Source: Marilutibacter maris (GTDB taxonomy: Bacteria; Pseudomonadota; Gammaproteobacteria; Xanthomonadales; Xanthomonadaceae). Taken from it: 64,000 nt of DNA. A model generated the notes under the pieces. It had not been told where the DNA came from, did not search any database, and was given only the letters and a program-made list of their open reading frames with translations. The DNA is taken from assembly GCF_006546735.2 (NCBI RefSeq), contig NZ_VICD02000006.1, forward strand, positions 61,586 to 125,585. The letters are read 5' to 3'. The position numbers were made by a program, and so were the translations under genes. Shown piece after piece: positions 8,821 through 16,400 of this stretch (positions are counted from its first letter, which is position 1; each line of letters starts with the position of its first letter).

Positions 8821-9567
8821 TTATTTCAGGCGCGCTTCGAGCTCGGCGCCATAGGTGGGGTAGCAGTGGTTGCGGAAGATCAGCTCATCGACCCAGGTGT
8901 GTGAGCCGCCATCGTCCAGCTGCTTGTTGAGCTGGACACCGGCCTTGGTGCAGTCGTCCAGCGACCAGGTCTTGGCCACCTTCTCGATGTCAGCCCGCTT
9001 GTCAGCACAGCCCTGCTGGAGCGCCGTATAGCGGTCGCGTTTCTGGTCGGTCTTGCGATCGCGCAGATCCGACACCTCGTCAATGCACTTCTGGGCGGAA
9101 TAGCCAGCGATATCCGCAGCCCACTGCTTCATCAACGTGTCGCGCTTGGCCGCGTACTCGCGGGCTTCCTCAGCAGCGACTTCGGCTTTGTGCTTGGCCC
9201 ACCTGGCCTCAATACCCGACGCTGCTTTGTTGACGCCTGCCCCCAGTCCATACAGCGCCAGCACCAGGCAGGCGGAGTAGAGGAACGCCCGCACGGCAGC
9301 CCACTTTTCTTCTTCGTCCCGCAGCTGGGCTGCTTTCAACTGCCCCACTTCCCACTTGACCATCCGCTTCTCGGGCAAACGGTCTTCGTGGTGGTCGAAC
9401 CAGGTCCGCACGATCCGCTCGCGCACCTCGATGGGCGCTTGCTTGGGAAGGTCATCCACCTTGGGACCACCGATGAAGAGGTAGCCGTAGAGCTTGAGGA
9501 CGTACGAGGCAAACCACTTGCCTGGCTTGCCACGACGTAAGTGAGGGAAGAGAAGTCGGAGAATCAT
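8821..9567 (-). CDS. Single-pass membrane protein of the transfer cluster
   Basis: This 248-aa protein was assigned to the ATG at 9567 because the longer frame uses a TTG that overlaps the -10 of the upstream promoter. Residues 1-95 are basic and charged. One membrane helix lies near 105-125 (FLYSACLVLALYGLGAGV), followed by a charged, coiled-coil region with four cysteines. It is 11 bp upstream of the large ATPase gene and lies behind promoter copy 2, so it leads that operon. The family is unknown to me; a role in the transfer channel is inferred from position. Confidence 0.6.
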   Translation of the reverse strand: MILRLLFPHLRRGKPGKWFASYVLKLYGYLFIGGPKVDDLPKQAPIEVRERIVRTWFDHHEDRLPEKRMVKWEVGQLKAAQLRDEEEKWAAVRAFLYSACLVLALYGLGAGVNKAASGIEARWAKHKAEVAAEEAREYAAKRDTLMKQWAADIAGYSAQKCIDEVSDLRDRKTDQKRDRYTALQQGCADKRADIEKVAKTWSLDDCTKAGVQLNKQLDDGGSHTWVDELIFRNHCYPTYGAELEARLK

Positions 9568-9598
9568 TGGGCTTGGGGGAAGTCGGGGGAATGATTTC

Positions 9599-9642
9599 AA
9601 GCTAATGCGGAGGACGATTTCGGCAACCCCTGAACTTGCGAG
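9599..9642 (-). promoter_or_regulatory. Recurrent element promoter, copy 2
   Basis: On the minus strand: TCGCA (9641-9637), TTGCCG (9626-9621), 16 nt, TAGCTT (9604-9599), then a C-rich start region. It lies between two transfer genes and would drive the block from 9567 down to the coupling protein. Confidence 0.65.
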
Positions 9643-9643
9643 T

Positions 9644-10507
9644 TCATAGGCGCTTTTCTAAATCGTCCAACTTGTCCAGTGCGTCGTCCTGCCATGTGGG
9701 CGCAGGCTGGACCGCGGGCTTCGTTCTCTGTGGCTTCTTCGCTGCCGGTTTCGGCGCAGGTTTGGCCAAGGCGGCTGGCGTGGGCTCGGGAGCCGGTGCT
9801 GACACTTCCTTGGTCTCTGCGATCGGCGCTACTGGCAAGACCGGGGCAGCCGGGGCTTCGACGGGTGGGGGCGCGTCCGGCTCTACCACCAAAGAAACAA
9901 CGGGCGGTTCATCGGCGACTGGCTCCAGCGCTTGGGCAGGTACCGGCACCGGCGTCGGCAACGACTCCTTGTTACTAGAGCCGTACAGCAGCCAGCTAAC
10001 AGCGCCGACCGCCAACACGGCCGCGCTACCTACCCAGTACCAACGTCGGCTTGGCGCAGCACCAGAGGCAGCCTCGGGCAACGCTCCAATGGGTGTCAGT
10101 GTGGTGGCCGCTGGAGGCGCGGACGCTGCCGCCTGCTCAGGCTGCAGTTCGGGTTCCGGCGCCACCTCGGGGGCAGCTTCGACCTCTACCTCCGGCTCCG
10201 GGGAAAGATCGACCGAAGCCATGACCTCTGCGTCGGTGAAGAGTTGGGACGCCTCCTCCGGTACAGCCGGCGCGTCTTCGTGCTCAACGGTGGACACCAC
10301 TACCGGGTCGGACTCGGACTCAAGTACAGCCTCAGCCACCTCGTCAGCCTCGGGCTCTATGACAGGGGCCGGCTCTGGATCTACCGACGGCGGGCGCGAA
10401 AGTAGGCCAGCGTTGCGCAGGCCATCCGCTAGGTTCGGCACTGCGGGACGTGCCGGCGTCGTCGGAGACACCGGAAGGTCGTCCAAGTCGGAGAACAGGT
10501 CGTCCAT
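9644..10507 (-). CDS. Pro/Glu/Ala-rich single-pass protein
   Basis: This 287-aa protein starts with an acidic segment (MDDLFSDLDDL), has an acidic, Pro/Val-rich region to about residue 150, one membrane helix (RRWYWVGSAAVLAVGAVSWLLYG, about 155-177), and a Pro/Ala/Lys-rich periplasmic stretch ending in a charged helix. The layout (cytosolic acidic tail, one helix, extended proline-rich periplasmic arm) is like VirB10/TonB-type spanning proteins, but the conserved beta-barrel domain of VirB10 is missing. The function is unknown; it is probably a structural transfer component. Confidence 0.6.
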   Translation of the reverse strand: MDDLFSDLDDLPVSPTTPARPAVPNLADGLRNAGLLSRPPSVDPEPAPVIEPEADEVAEAVLESESDPVVVSTVEHEDAPAVPEEASQLFTDAEVMASVDLSPEPEVEVEAAPEVAPEPELQPEQAAASAPPAATTLTPIGALPEAASGAAPSRRWYWVGSAAVLAVGAVSWLLYGSSNKESLPTPVPVPAQALEPVADEPPVVSLVVEPDAPPPVEAPAAPVLPVAPIAETKEVSAPAPEPTPAALAKPAPKPAAKKPQRTKPAVQPAPTWQDDALDKLDDLEKRL

Positions 10508-10512
10508 GGCGA

Positions 10513-10722
10513 TTAGCGCTCCTCGCCTTCGCTGCCCACGAAGGTCGGGGCAGCGGCCACGTCGGCGTAGAGAAGGTCAAGTTCCTCTGGCGTGTAGCCC
10601 TGGAACGGAGCTGGATCGGCCGGCAGTTTGACGGGCTGCTCCAAGAAGAACGCACGGATGTCTTCGGCAGTCAGATCCTCAAAGGGAGCTGGATGGGCGG
10701 TGAGTTGAATGGTGCTGCGCAT
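10513..10722 (-). CDS. Small acidic hypothetical protein
   Basis: This 69-aa acidic protein contains two similar blocks, HPAPFEDLTAEDIRAFF and DPAPFQGYTPEELDLLY, which look like an internal duplication of about 30 residues. It has no signal peptide or membrane helix. It is 5 bp upstream of the Pro/Glu-rich membrane protein and follows the glycine-zipper protein, so it is in the same operon. The leader carries ACTTCCCC directly before the ATG. No known family. Confidence 0.55.
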   Translation of the reverse strand: MRSTIQLTAHPAPFEDLTAEDIRAFFLEQPVKLPADPAPFQGYTPEELDLLYADVAAAPTFVGSEGEER

Positions 10723-10776
10723 GGGGAAGTACTCGCGAAAGTGACCGGCCTCGCTGCCGAGGCCGGCCAGTGGTGG

Positions 10777-11415
10777 TTAGGTGAGATCGGGCACCGGTGT
10801 GATGACCAGCTGCGGCTTGCCCTGCCCGCACTTGTCGATGGCCTTGGCCGGCGGGAAGGTGTCGCGGACTGACAGTTCGGCCAGGGGGATCTGGCAAGCG
10901 CGCATGTCGCGACCTTCCGCGGCAATCGTTAGCGGCTCCTTGGAGCGCTTCGCCAGGGCCGAGATCTTGTCGAGCACGGCGACGGTCTGCGGATCGCGGG
11001 CGGACATGCTGGCCGGGTCGTAAGCGATGACCACGCTGTCCAAGGCTTCTACCCTCTCGCCTGACTGGGCGGTGGCCTCCTTCGTGGCAACAGTGGCCGT
11101 CATGCCGGCGGCCTGCGCCTGGGCGGCCAGCTCGCGCGCCTCGTCCATCTGCTTGCGGTAGCTGGCCACCGAGCCGACGGCCGCGCCGACCGCACACGCG
11201 GCGACGGCCTTGTCCTTCTTACCCGACAGCAGGGCGACGGCGCCGCCGGTCAGGCAGCCAAGGCCACCCGCCTTCCACAAGCGCTTCTTGTCGGCCTTGG
11301 GCTTGTCTGCCTTGGCCGTTTCGGTTGGGGGTGAAGTTGCGTCCTGGGCCATGGCCGGAGCAACGGACGTTGCCAGCATGGCTGCGACGGACAGGGAGAC
11401 GATCAGGTTTTTCAT
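10777..11415 (-). CDS. Periplasmic glycine-zipper protein with OmpA-like C-terminus
   Basis: This 212-aa protein has a signal peptide (residues 1-23, cleaved after AMA), a Lys/Thr-rich linker, and a glycine-zipper segment (GGLGCLTGGAVALLSGK, then AVAACAVGAAVGSVASY). The last 100 residues (VVIAYDPASMSARDPQ, LDKISALAKR, LTIAAEGRD) are like a diverged OmpA-type peptidoglycan-binding domain. The start at 11415 has AAGGAACTGCC before it. It is probably an envelope-anchored accessory of the transfer apparatus. Confidence 0.6.
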   Translation of the reverse strand: MKNLIVSLSVAAMLATSVAPAMAQDATSPPTETAKADKPKADKKRLWKAGGLGCLTGGAVALLSGKKDKAVAACAVGAAVGSVASYRKQMDEARELAAQAQAAGMTATVATKEATAQSGERVEALDSVVIAYDPASMSARDPQTVAVLDKISALAKRSKEPLTIAAEGRDMRACQIPLAELSVRDTFPPAKAIDKCGQGKPQLVITPVPDLT

Positions 11416-11446
11416 GTGGGCAGTTCCTTGGGGCGGGGGAGATGGG

Positions 11447-11866
11447 TCAGCCAAGCGGCGGGGGTGAGCTGGATCGGTACGAGGGTTTGGCACCCATCGC
11501 TTGCATGGCTTCGGCTTGGCCGTGTTGCCGGCCGACCTCGACCGCGACCTTCACGGCGTTGATCTGCTGCTCGTTTAAGTCGTTGAGGAAGCGGTGGAAC
11601 AGGCCGCGAAGTTCTTCCTGGCGCTCGGCGATGAGGGCGACGGCCTCGGCGACTTTGGCCGCCTCGCCTCGCAGGTCAGCGCGCAAGTCAGCGCGCAGTT
11701 CAGTTGCAAAGGCGCGCAGCGCTTCGCGCGGATCAGGTGTGTCCAACGCTGTGTCGGCGGCACGCTTCAGGAACGCGGGGAGCGACAGGGCGCGTTCGTC
11801 GGCTGCGCTCTGGAAGCGTTCGGCCTCGTCGCCCTTTAACCACACTGAGATTGTTTTGCCTGCCAC
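11447..11866 (-). CDS. Ribbon-helix-helix protein, MobC-like
   Basis: This 139-aa protein starts at GTG 11866. Residues 4-40 (ISVWLKGDEAERFQSAADERALSLPAFLKRAADTAL) have the strand-helix-helix order of ribbon-helix-helix DNA-binding proteins. A long helical region with a repeated LRADLRADLRG motif follows, then a Ser/Pro tail. MobC and similar relaxosome accessory proteins have this design and bind beside oriT. It is the first gene of the minus-strand block. A perfect inverted repeat lies 130 bp upstream, between it and a divergent gene, so it may bind there for relaxosome assembly or self-repression. Confidence 0.55.
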   Translation of the reverse strand: MAGKTISVWLKGDEAERFQSAADERALSLPAFLKRAADTALDTPDPREALRAFATELRADLRADLRGEAAKVAEAVALIAERQEELRGLFHRFLNDLNEQQINAVKVAVEVGRQHGQAEAMQAMGAKPSYRSSSPPPLG

Positions 11867-12324
11867 GTTCGTTCACTCACACAGTTGGATATCGACTCCA
11901 TCCAAGCTATGAAGCAAATGCGGACTGGCAAGACCCGACTAATGGAACTGCGAACGCAACAGCAAAGCTGTTTCGCGCTGTTTTGCGCCAGAAACCTAAT
12001 GGAAGACCATTAGGCGCCGAAAGGCAGGCGGCTCAAGGGCTTGCATGGCCTCTCGGGGCCATTTCCGTTAGGGCCGTCAAATCCGATAGGAGCGTGTTGT
12101 CCATGCGCTGACCTCTGCTTTGCGCTCGCGTCGTCGCTCTTCCGACAGCCACGCAAACAGTCGTCAGCCGCCCGCTTCTCGCCAATGAGCTCGCGCCGTT
12201 GTTTTTCGCGACCAGTGCGCCCCATGCACTCCACAGCAGCAATCATCGTGTCGTTGCTCGCGCTGCCCTTGCCAACCTCGCAAGCCGCGCCACACTCAAT
12301 GCAGTGCCACTCTTCCTCCAACCA
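11867..12324. other. Divergent intergenic region, candidate oriT or operator
   Basis: This 458-bp stretch lies between the MobC-like gene and the divergent HNH-like gene and holds no convincing gene. It contains a perfect 8-bp inverted repeat, CCTAATGG-AAGA-CCATTAGG (11995-12014). Just upstream is AGCAAAGCTG, then TTCGCGCTG and TTTTGCGCC, i.e. short overlapping repeats. oriT regions typically hold an inverted repeat beside a relaxosome-protein gene. An operator for the RHH protein is equally possible. Confidence 0.4.
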
Positions 12325-13338
12325 ATGACGCCCGTCTGCCCTACTGCGACGCTCGCCGACTTCCAACAAGCCATCGACTCACTCGATGTTCCGCACAGCG
12401 CCACCCTGCCCCTCTACGCTCGCCGCCGTGTCCTTGAGGCTGCAGGTGATCGCTGCCCTCTTTGTCGCCAGCCCTACATCCGCGACGTTCCGCGCTCGTT
12501 CTCCGCGCCCGTCATTGCCACGTGCGTCCATCCTTTCCTGGGCGGGCCGCTGACTGCCGAGAACGCGTTCGCGTGCTGTCGCCGCTGCCAGCAGTCTCGC
12601 GCGTCCTCAGACCTTCTGACCGTCGCTGAACTTCCTGAATGCTTGCGCGAGCAACGCGCCCGCATCCTCCTGCTGTCGCACAACCATCTCGTGCCACTGC
12701 CTTCGTCCGTGTCGCTGCCTGCTTACCGGGAAGCCCTGCGAGCCCGCCACGCGATGCCGCGCTCGCGGGTCTACGCCGCCCAAGCCGACGATGGAATTGG
12801 CATGCTGGGAGTATCCAGCCGCTACGGCGACAAGCAGTCCAAGGGGCTGGCGAACCTGCTCGCCCGCCTGGCAGGCAAGCCCCTGGCACGCGAGAAGCGG
12901 CGGGCCGTCTACCTGTTGACCGACGACGATTTCCGCCGCGTCGTGTGGCAACTCATCGACGCCAACGCTTGGGTCGTGGGCGTGGGACGCCGCACCGAAC
13001 TGCGCGATTTCCTGGACCACTGGTGGCTGACTTCGGCCAGCGTCAGTGAGCTGCGCCGGGGGACGCCAGGCGGTGTGAGCGTGCCATCACCCGTGCTGGA
13101 AGCGCGCCCCGTCAAGCCCAGCACCGAGCGTATGCGGCGCCTGGCCGCACGAAGGAGGGCCGCCCAGGAGCGCGCAGAGGCCGAGCGAGAGTACGAAGAG
13201 GCGAACGCCGCCATGGAGGCCGTGCTGTCAGCTCGTCGCCGGCAGAAGGCCTTCCCGACCGACCCGGAGCTGGAGGTGGAAGTGCTGGCCAGGTATGGGC
13301 GGGCCAGCCGGCGGTTGAACGCGGCCTTGGGCTACTAG
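12325..13338 (+). CDS. HNH-like zinc protein
   Basis: This protein of about 337 aa has a compact HNH-type zinc site near residues 35-80: CPLCRQPY, then CVHPFLGG, AENAFACCRRCQQ. This is the CxxC, H, N, CxxC order of HNH endonucleases, although the central catalytic pair is not typical. A long middle domain follows and the C-terminus is an Arg/Glu-rich helix (residues 270-310). No ribosome site is clear; the ATG at 12325 was chosen because upstream codons look non-coding, and other starts are possible. It stands alone on the plus strand and its stop overlaps the convergent HEPN-like gene. Confidence 0.55.
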   Translation: MTPVCPTATLADFQQAIDSLDVPHSATLPLYARRRVLEAAGDRCPLCRQPYIRDVPRSFSAPVIATCVHPFLGGPLTAENAFACCRRCQQSRASSDLLTVAELPECLREQRARILLLSHNHLVPLPSSVSLPAYREALRARHAMPRSRVYAAQADDGIGMLGVSSRYGDKQSKGLANLLARLAGKPLAREKRRAVYLLTDDDFRRVVWQLIDANAWVVGVGRRTELRDFLDHWWLTSASVSELRRGTPGGVSVPSPVLEARPVKPSTERMRRLAARRRAAQERAEAEREYEEANAAMEAVLSARRRQKAFPTDPELEVEVLARYGRASRRLNAALGY

Positions 13339-13877
13339 GCCGACTTAGCCAGCGCCGCGTCCGTGGCCACGACCAGCTGACGGATGAAATGGATATGGCG
13401 ACGCAGGTCGTCCCGAGACACCGCATGCTTGGTCGGCGTGCCGTTGGCAGGTCGCCACGAACGATGGGCAATGTCCCCGCGCTTCTTGGCCAGCCGGTTC
13501 AACTCGTTTCGGGCGGCGGCCGGCTCCATCATGTTCCACCGCCAGGACTCGGTGATGTCCACGCCCAGGTACTTCTGGAATAGCGGTCTGACACGGTCGG
13601 TCGATGGGGTGTGGAAGTACTTCAAGTCGTTGGCCAGGCTGTCCCGCATGAACTGCGGCAGGTGTCCGTCTCCGGTGCCTGCGATGGCATCCACGGCCTC
13701 AACCAGCCGGTCCTCGAAATAGGTTTCGAGTGCCGCCAGCGCCATGACCAAGCTGGCCCGCTTCAAGACTTCGTTCTCTGGCGGTGGCGGCTGGGAGTTC
13801 AGTTTGTCGAAGTGGTTGACCAGGTCGACCGCGTCCTGGATGGCGTGGTCGAAGGTCAGGCTGGCTCTCGATGGCAT
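13335..13877 (-). CDS. HEPN-like protein with an RxxxxH motif
   Basis: This 180-aa all-helical protein resembles the RiboL-PSP/MAE_28990-type HEPN families. LVMALAALETYFEDRL near residues 42-58 is the first helix and KKRGDIAHRSW near residue 132 gives the R-x4-H motif that forms the RNase site in HEPN toxins. No partner antitoxin with the usual nucleotidyltransferase signature is adjacent. The gene is monocistronic or leads nothing obvious and overlaps the end of the HNH-like gene by 4 bp. A role as an RNase in phage defence or toxin-antitoxin is inferred from the fold. Confidence 0.6.
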   Translation of the reverse strand: MPSRASLTFDHAIQDAVDLVNHFDKLNSQPPPPENEVLKRASLVMALAALETYFEDRLVEAVDAIAGTGDGHLPQFMRDSLANDLKYFHTPSTDRVRPLFQKYLGVDITESWRWNMMEPAAARNELNRLAKKRGDIAHRSWRPANGTPTKHAVSRDDLRRHIHFIRQLVVATDAALAKSA

Positions 13878-13935
13878 GACTATTCAGGTTCCCCTATCGG
13901 CCCGATTGTGGCACCCAGCCAGTGGGTCGGACAAA

Positions 13936-14463
13936 TCAGGCCGCAACCGCCAGCCGCGAGTCCTGGCGTCGTGCTTCTCGCTGGAAGCGCCCGGGCTGCA
14001 TGTGCTGCTGGACGCTGGGAGGCAGCGCCGACCAGCCCAGGGCTTCCATCAGGTTCTTGCCCGGGCCTCGGACATACACCGGCTTGCCGGTGTTGCGGTC
14101 CACGGTACGCATAGGTGGGCGGCAGCCTTCGGCGTTCGCACATGCGCCCTCGGCCAGCAGCCAGCCCGCGATGTTGTTTAGTGCCACGGCGCCCTGCCTG
14201 TCCCCTTTCAACAGCTTGTCCCTGTAAAGCACACAGGTGAGCATGAGCGGAGTAATGTCGTCCTCGCCTCGCACATCCACCAGGCCGCAGGTCGTCATCC
14301 GAGCGACGGTTTCGTAGTCCATGTCGCTGGCCTTGGTGTGGCTCTTGATGGTGCGCTGCCAATGGTCCTTCCGAACGGAGGCCAAGGCTTCTTCCAGTAG
14401 GGGAAGCGAAGCACGCTCGATGGCCTGTTGCATGCGGGAGAAATAAGTTGGATTGAAGTTCAT
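13936..14463 (-). CDS. Ankyrin-like protein
   Basis: This 175-aa protein has a central segment GEDDITPLMLTCVLYRDKL followed by NNIAGWLLAEGACANAEG, which is the TPLMLA / LLxxGA spacing of ankyrin repeats, with a poorly conserved N-terminal helical part. The ATG at 14463 overlaps the stop of the upstream gene (ATGA). It has no signal peptide. It is the last gene of a small operon of membrane and hypothetical proteins. Confidence 0.55.
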   Translation of the reverse strand: MNFNPTYFSRMQQAIERASLPLLEEALASVRKDHWQRTIKSHTKASDMDYETVARMTTCGLVDVRGEDDITPLMLTCVLYRDKLLKGDRQGAVALNNIAGWLLAEGACANAEGCRPPMRTVDRNTGKPVYVRGPGKNLMEALGWSALPPSVQQHMQPGRFQREARRQDSRLAVAA

Positions 14464-14765
14464 TTCGGGCTCCGGGGAATGAGGGCAGTGGCGAGGCGAT
14501 AGGCTTCCTCCTTGAACTCGTCCACCCGCCTGACGTACCTGGGATGGTCCTTCCACTCTTCCAGGCAGTCGAACTCCTCGTAGATGGCAATGCCGGAGGT
14601 TCGCGAGACGGACCGCGTGGTGTTGACCTCCTGGACCCAGTTGGGAGAGATCGCCCGAATGAGGCGGTAGCGCAGCGTGGGCAGGGCGGTGTCGGCAACC
14701 GGGTTCACGATGACGGCATACGTGTGGCCGGAAACAGGATCGGTGTGGTGTTCAAGGATGCGCAT
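14460..14765 (-). CDS. Hypothetical protein, 101 aa
   Basis: This basic protein with no membrane segment begins at ATG 14765 behind AAGGCCCCC. It is 7 bp downstream of a small membrane-protein gene and overlaps the ankyrin-like gene by four bases. It has alternating strands (HTYAVIVNPVADTALPTLRYRLIRAI) and a charged C-terminal helix. I do not recognise the family. Confidence 0.55.
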   Translation of the reverse strand: MRILEHHTDPVSGHTYAVIVNPVADTALPTLRYRLIRAISPNWVQEVNTTRSVSRTSGIAIYEEFDCLEEWKDHPRYVRRVDEFKEEAYRLATALIPRSPK

Positions 14766-14772
14766 GGGGGCC

Positions 14773-14961
14773 TTACTGAAAGCGGTCGAGGATCCAGTCC
14801 CGCGGGGTCTCGAACAGCACAGAGGCAACCCCGATCCCGGCCAGGGCCCAGACCAATGCCTGGATGTTGAACGAGAAGAACGCAATGCCCGCGGCAAGTG
14901 TCGGGAACAGGACCCAGCAGACAATGGCGAGAACTAGGAGAGAGGTTTGCGTGGTATTCAT
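14773..14961 (-). CDS. Small two-helix membrane protein
   Basis: This 62-aa protein has hydrophobic helices at about residues 7-29 and 31-50 and a basic tail. The leader reads GAGACTTCCCCATG. It lies in an operon with hypothetical proteins on either side. No known family. Confidence 0.5.
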   Translation of the reverse strand: MNTTQTSLLVLAIVCWVLFPTLAAGIAFFSFNIQALVWALAGIGVASVLFETPRDWILDRFQ

Positions 14962-15021
14962 GGGGAAGTCTCGATTTGGGGAGGAAGGGAAGTCTGGTGA
15001 GACGCTGCAGGCAGGTGTGGG

Positions 15022-15285
15022 TCAATCGATGTAGAAGCCCAGATGCCCGTGAGCCACCGTCAGCCGCCTGTCGTAGGGAAGACCCACGGCTCGGCAGAAG
15101 CAGGCCTGCCACAACTGTCTCAGAGGGTTGTCCGATTCGTTACGAAGGTGTACTCGAACGTCCATGTAGGCGTCTGGATAATCAGCGTCTCGTTGAATAC
15201 CGTGGCGCGTGCAGAAGCGTGCGGCTGCCTTCTCAACAACGGCTGCGTCTTCGTTGGAGAAAGGGCGGATAACTGAAATGGTCAT
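15022..15285 (-). CDS. Hypothetical protein, 87 aa
   Basis: This soluble protein starts MTISVIRPFSNEDAAVVEKAAARF and has an alpha/beta look with three cysteines. The ATG at 15285 was chosen over the longer frame because the upstream part overlaps the 44-aa gene and reads as its shadow. It is 13 bp downstream of that small membrane protein. The function is unknown. Confidence 0.5.
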   Translation of the reverse strand: MTISVIRPFSNEDAAVVEKAAARFCTRHGIQRDADYPDAYMDVRVHLRNESDNPLRQLWQACFCRAVGLPYDRRLTVAHGHLGFYID

Positions 15286-15298
15286 GTGCGGTCTCCGA

Positions 15299-15433
15299 TC
15301 AGGCAACGATGGCAGGCAGGATGGTGGCGGTAAGAACAGCCAGTCCGGTGAGGGCCATGGCCAACAAGCCATTGGTACGCAGGGCAATGAAGCTGTGTTC
15401 TTGGGAGTGGGTAATACGGTCAAAGATGCTCAT
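15299..15433 (-). CDS. Very small membrane protein, 44 aa
   Basis: The frame begins MSIFDRITHSQEHSF and then has one long hydrophobic helix (about residues 20-43) ending at TGA 15301-15299. A ribosome site CCGGAG lies 10 bases before the ATG. It is the first gene after the terminator and promoter copy at 15519-15571, and it leads the operon that runs to the ankyrin-like gene at 13936. Confidence 0.5.
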   Translation of the reverse strand: MSIFDRITHSQEHSFIALRTNGLLAMALTGLAVLTATILPAIVA

Positions 15434-15518
15434 GTCTGGGCTCCGGTGATGATGGGTGGCTTTCTTTGCTTAAACCCCTTGTTTTGTGGGGTTTCATGCT
15501 TTGCGATTGCCTATATCC

Positions 15519-15571
15519 AGTATGTGGAGAAGTCTGATTTCGGCAAGCTGTCAACCCCTCAAAACTGCGAA
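15519..15571 (-). promoter_or_regulatory. Recurrent element promoter, variant with 9-nt insertion
   Basis: On the minus strand: TCGCA (15570-15566), AGGGGTTGACAGC, TTGCCG (15546-15541), 16 nt, CATACT (15524-15519). Extra bases between the GGGG block and TTGCCG shift TCGCA to 24 nt upstream. It lies just downstream of a terminator and heads the 44-aa gene operon. Confidence 0.5.
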
Positions 15572-15593
15572 GCGCTACGAACAACGCGAAATG

Positions 15594-15614
15594 AAAAAGC
15601 CCCGTTCGGGGCTT
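15594..15614 (-). terminator. Rho-independent terminator of the par operon
   Basis: On the minus strand GCCCCG-AA-CGGGGC is followed by a run of five T. It ends the ParA operon and lies directly upstream of the next promoter copy. Confidence 0.75.
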
Positions 15615-15711
15615 CGTGCGGAGCGTTTGTGTCCGTGGGTCTTACAGCACTTACAACCCAAGTGCGGAGCAAGGGTCAAGACCCTAGTTCCAGATCCATG
15701 CTCTTGCTCTT

Positions 15712-15747
15712 GATATCGACGGATATCAGCCGGTATCGCGTGCTATC
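15712..15747. promoter_or_regulatory. Downstream array of four phased boxes, candidate parS
   Basis: GATATC (15712), GATATC (15722), GGTATC (15732) and GCTATC (15742) stand exactly 10 bp apart, one per helical turn. The array overlaps the last codons of the RHH gene. It mirrors the upstream array at 17157, so the par operon is bracketed by two arrays. Confidence 0.6.
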
Positions 15748-16019
15748 ACGCGCCAGCACTCCTGCCCTGATTCCAAACGGTCCAGCGCTTCTTCGATCAA
15801 AGCCTGCAGCGCTACGCTTCGATTGCCATTGACTACCCGTTCCAATCGGTCATGAAGCGCCTTGGACGTGCGTAGCAACATCGGCTTGGTGTCTGCCTCG
15901 GGGCTGGCCTCCACGTAGATCTTCGGCGGGCCGGGCTCACGCTGAATGCGCACACCCTGGGCTTGGGTGGTGAACGAGACCTTGGCCAGGTCGTCGGCGT
16001 CGATGTCATTCCAGCTCAC
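15726..16019 (-). CDS. Ribbon-helix-helix centromere-binding protein (ParG/ParB role)
   Basis: This 97-aa protein has a flexible acidic N-terminus and a C-terminal RHH-like fold: strand TKPMLLRTS, helix KALHDRLERVVN, helix VALQALIEEALDRLE. It is the last gene of the ParA operon, the usual place for the small DNA-binding partner of a type Ib partition ATPase (as with ParG or omega). The phased GATATC boxes on either side of the operon are the natural candidate binding sites, because RHH dimers bind short boxes cooperatively. It overlaps the upstream 57-aa gene by 14 bp. Confidence 0.65.
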   Translation of the reverse strand: MSWNDIDADDLAKVSFTTQAQGVRIQREPGPPKIYVEASPEADTKPMLLRTSKALHDRLERVVNGNRSVALQALIEEALDRLESGQECWRVIARDTG

Positions 16020-16179
16020 GTGCGGCCTCCTCCACAGTGCGAATGGACCGAATCAGGATTACCACCAACTCCAGCTCCCGATGGTCGCGGATGGCCAGTG
16101 CCTGCTCCTCGGGAGTGGCGGTTCGCAGGTCGATCTCTTCCAGCTCGCCGTTGGGGCGGCAGATCAGGGCGCGGGTCAC
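16006..16179 (-). CDS. Small protein of the par operon, 57 aa
   Basis: The frame starts at GTG 16179, which overlaps the stop of the upstream gene (GTGA), and runs MTRALICRPNGELEEIDLRTATPEEQALAIRDH, a small acidic protein with a C-terminal helix. Tight coupling on both sides supports it being real. The function is unknown. Confidence 0.5.
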   Translation of the reverse strand: MTRALICRPNGELEEIDLRTATPEEQALAIRDHRELELVVILIRSIRTVEEAARELE

Positions 16180-16400
16180 AGGATGGTCCCTTGCTGTGCG
16201 TGGTGCAGGACGTTGAATACCTGCTCCCAGGTACGGTCGTACGCCGTCGGCAGAGTGGCTTCCGCTCCAATCGGGTAGCACACATGGATCTGCCCAGCCT
16301 CATGCGTGCAGGTGAACTGGATCTTGGCAGCGAGAAGTTGAGCGATGGTTTTCATCGCCAGCAACGGGGAGTCGAACTTGAAGGTCTGGATCTGGTTCAT
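16176..16400 (-). CDS. Small protein of the par operon, 74 aa
   Basis: This protein begins at ATG 16400, overlapping the parA stop by the ATGA arrangement. It reads MNQIQTFKFDSPLLAMKTIAQLLAAKIQFTCTHE, an alpha/beta domain without membrane segments. I know no family for it. Coupling to parA suggests a partition or regulatory role, but this is inference. Confidence 0.5.
   Translation of the reverse strand: MNQIQTFKFDSPLLAMKTIAQLLAAKIQFTCTHEAGQIHVCYPIGAEATLPTAYDRTWEQVFNVLHHAQQGTIL

Noticed and set aside
15546..15556. TTGACA inside the variant promoter at 15519-15571 as a -35 box
   Set aside because: No acceptable -10 lies 16-18 bases downstream, whereas TTGCCG followed by CATACT fits the family spacing.
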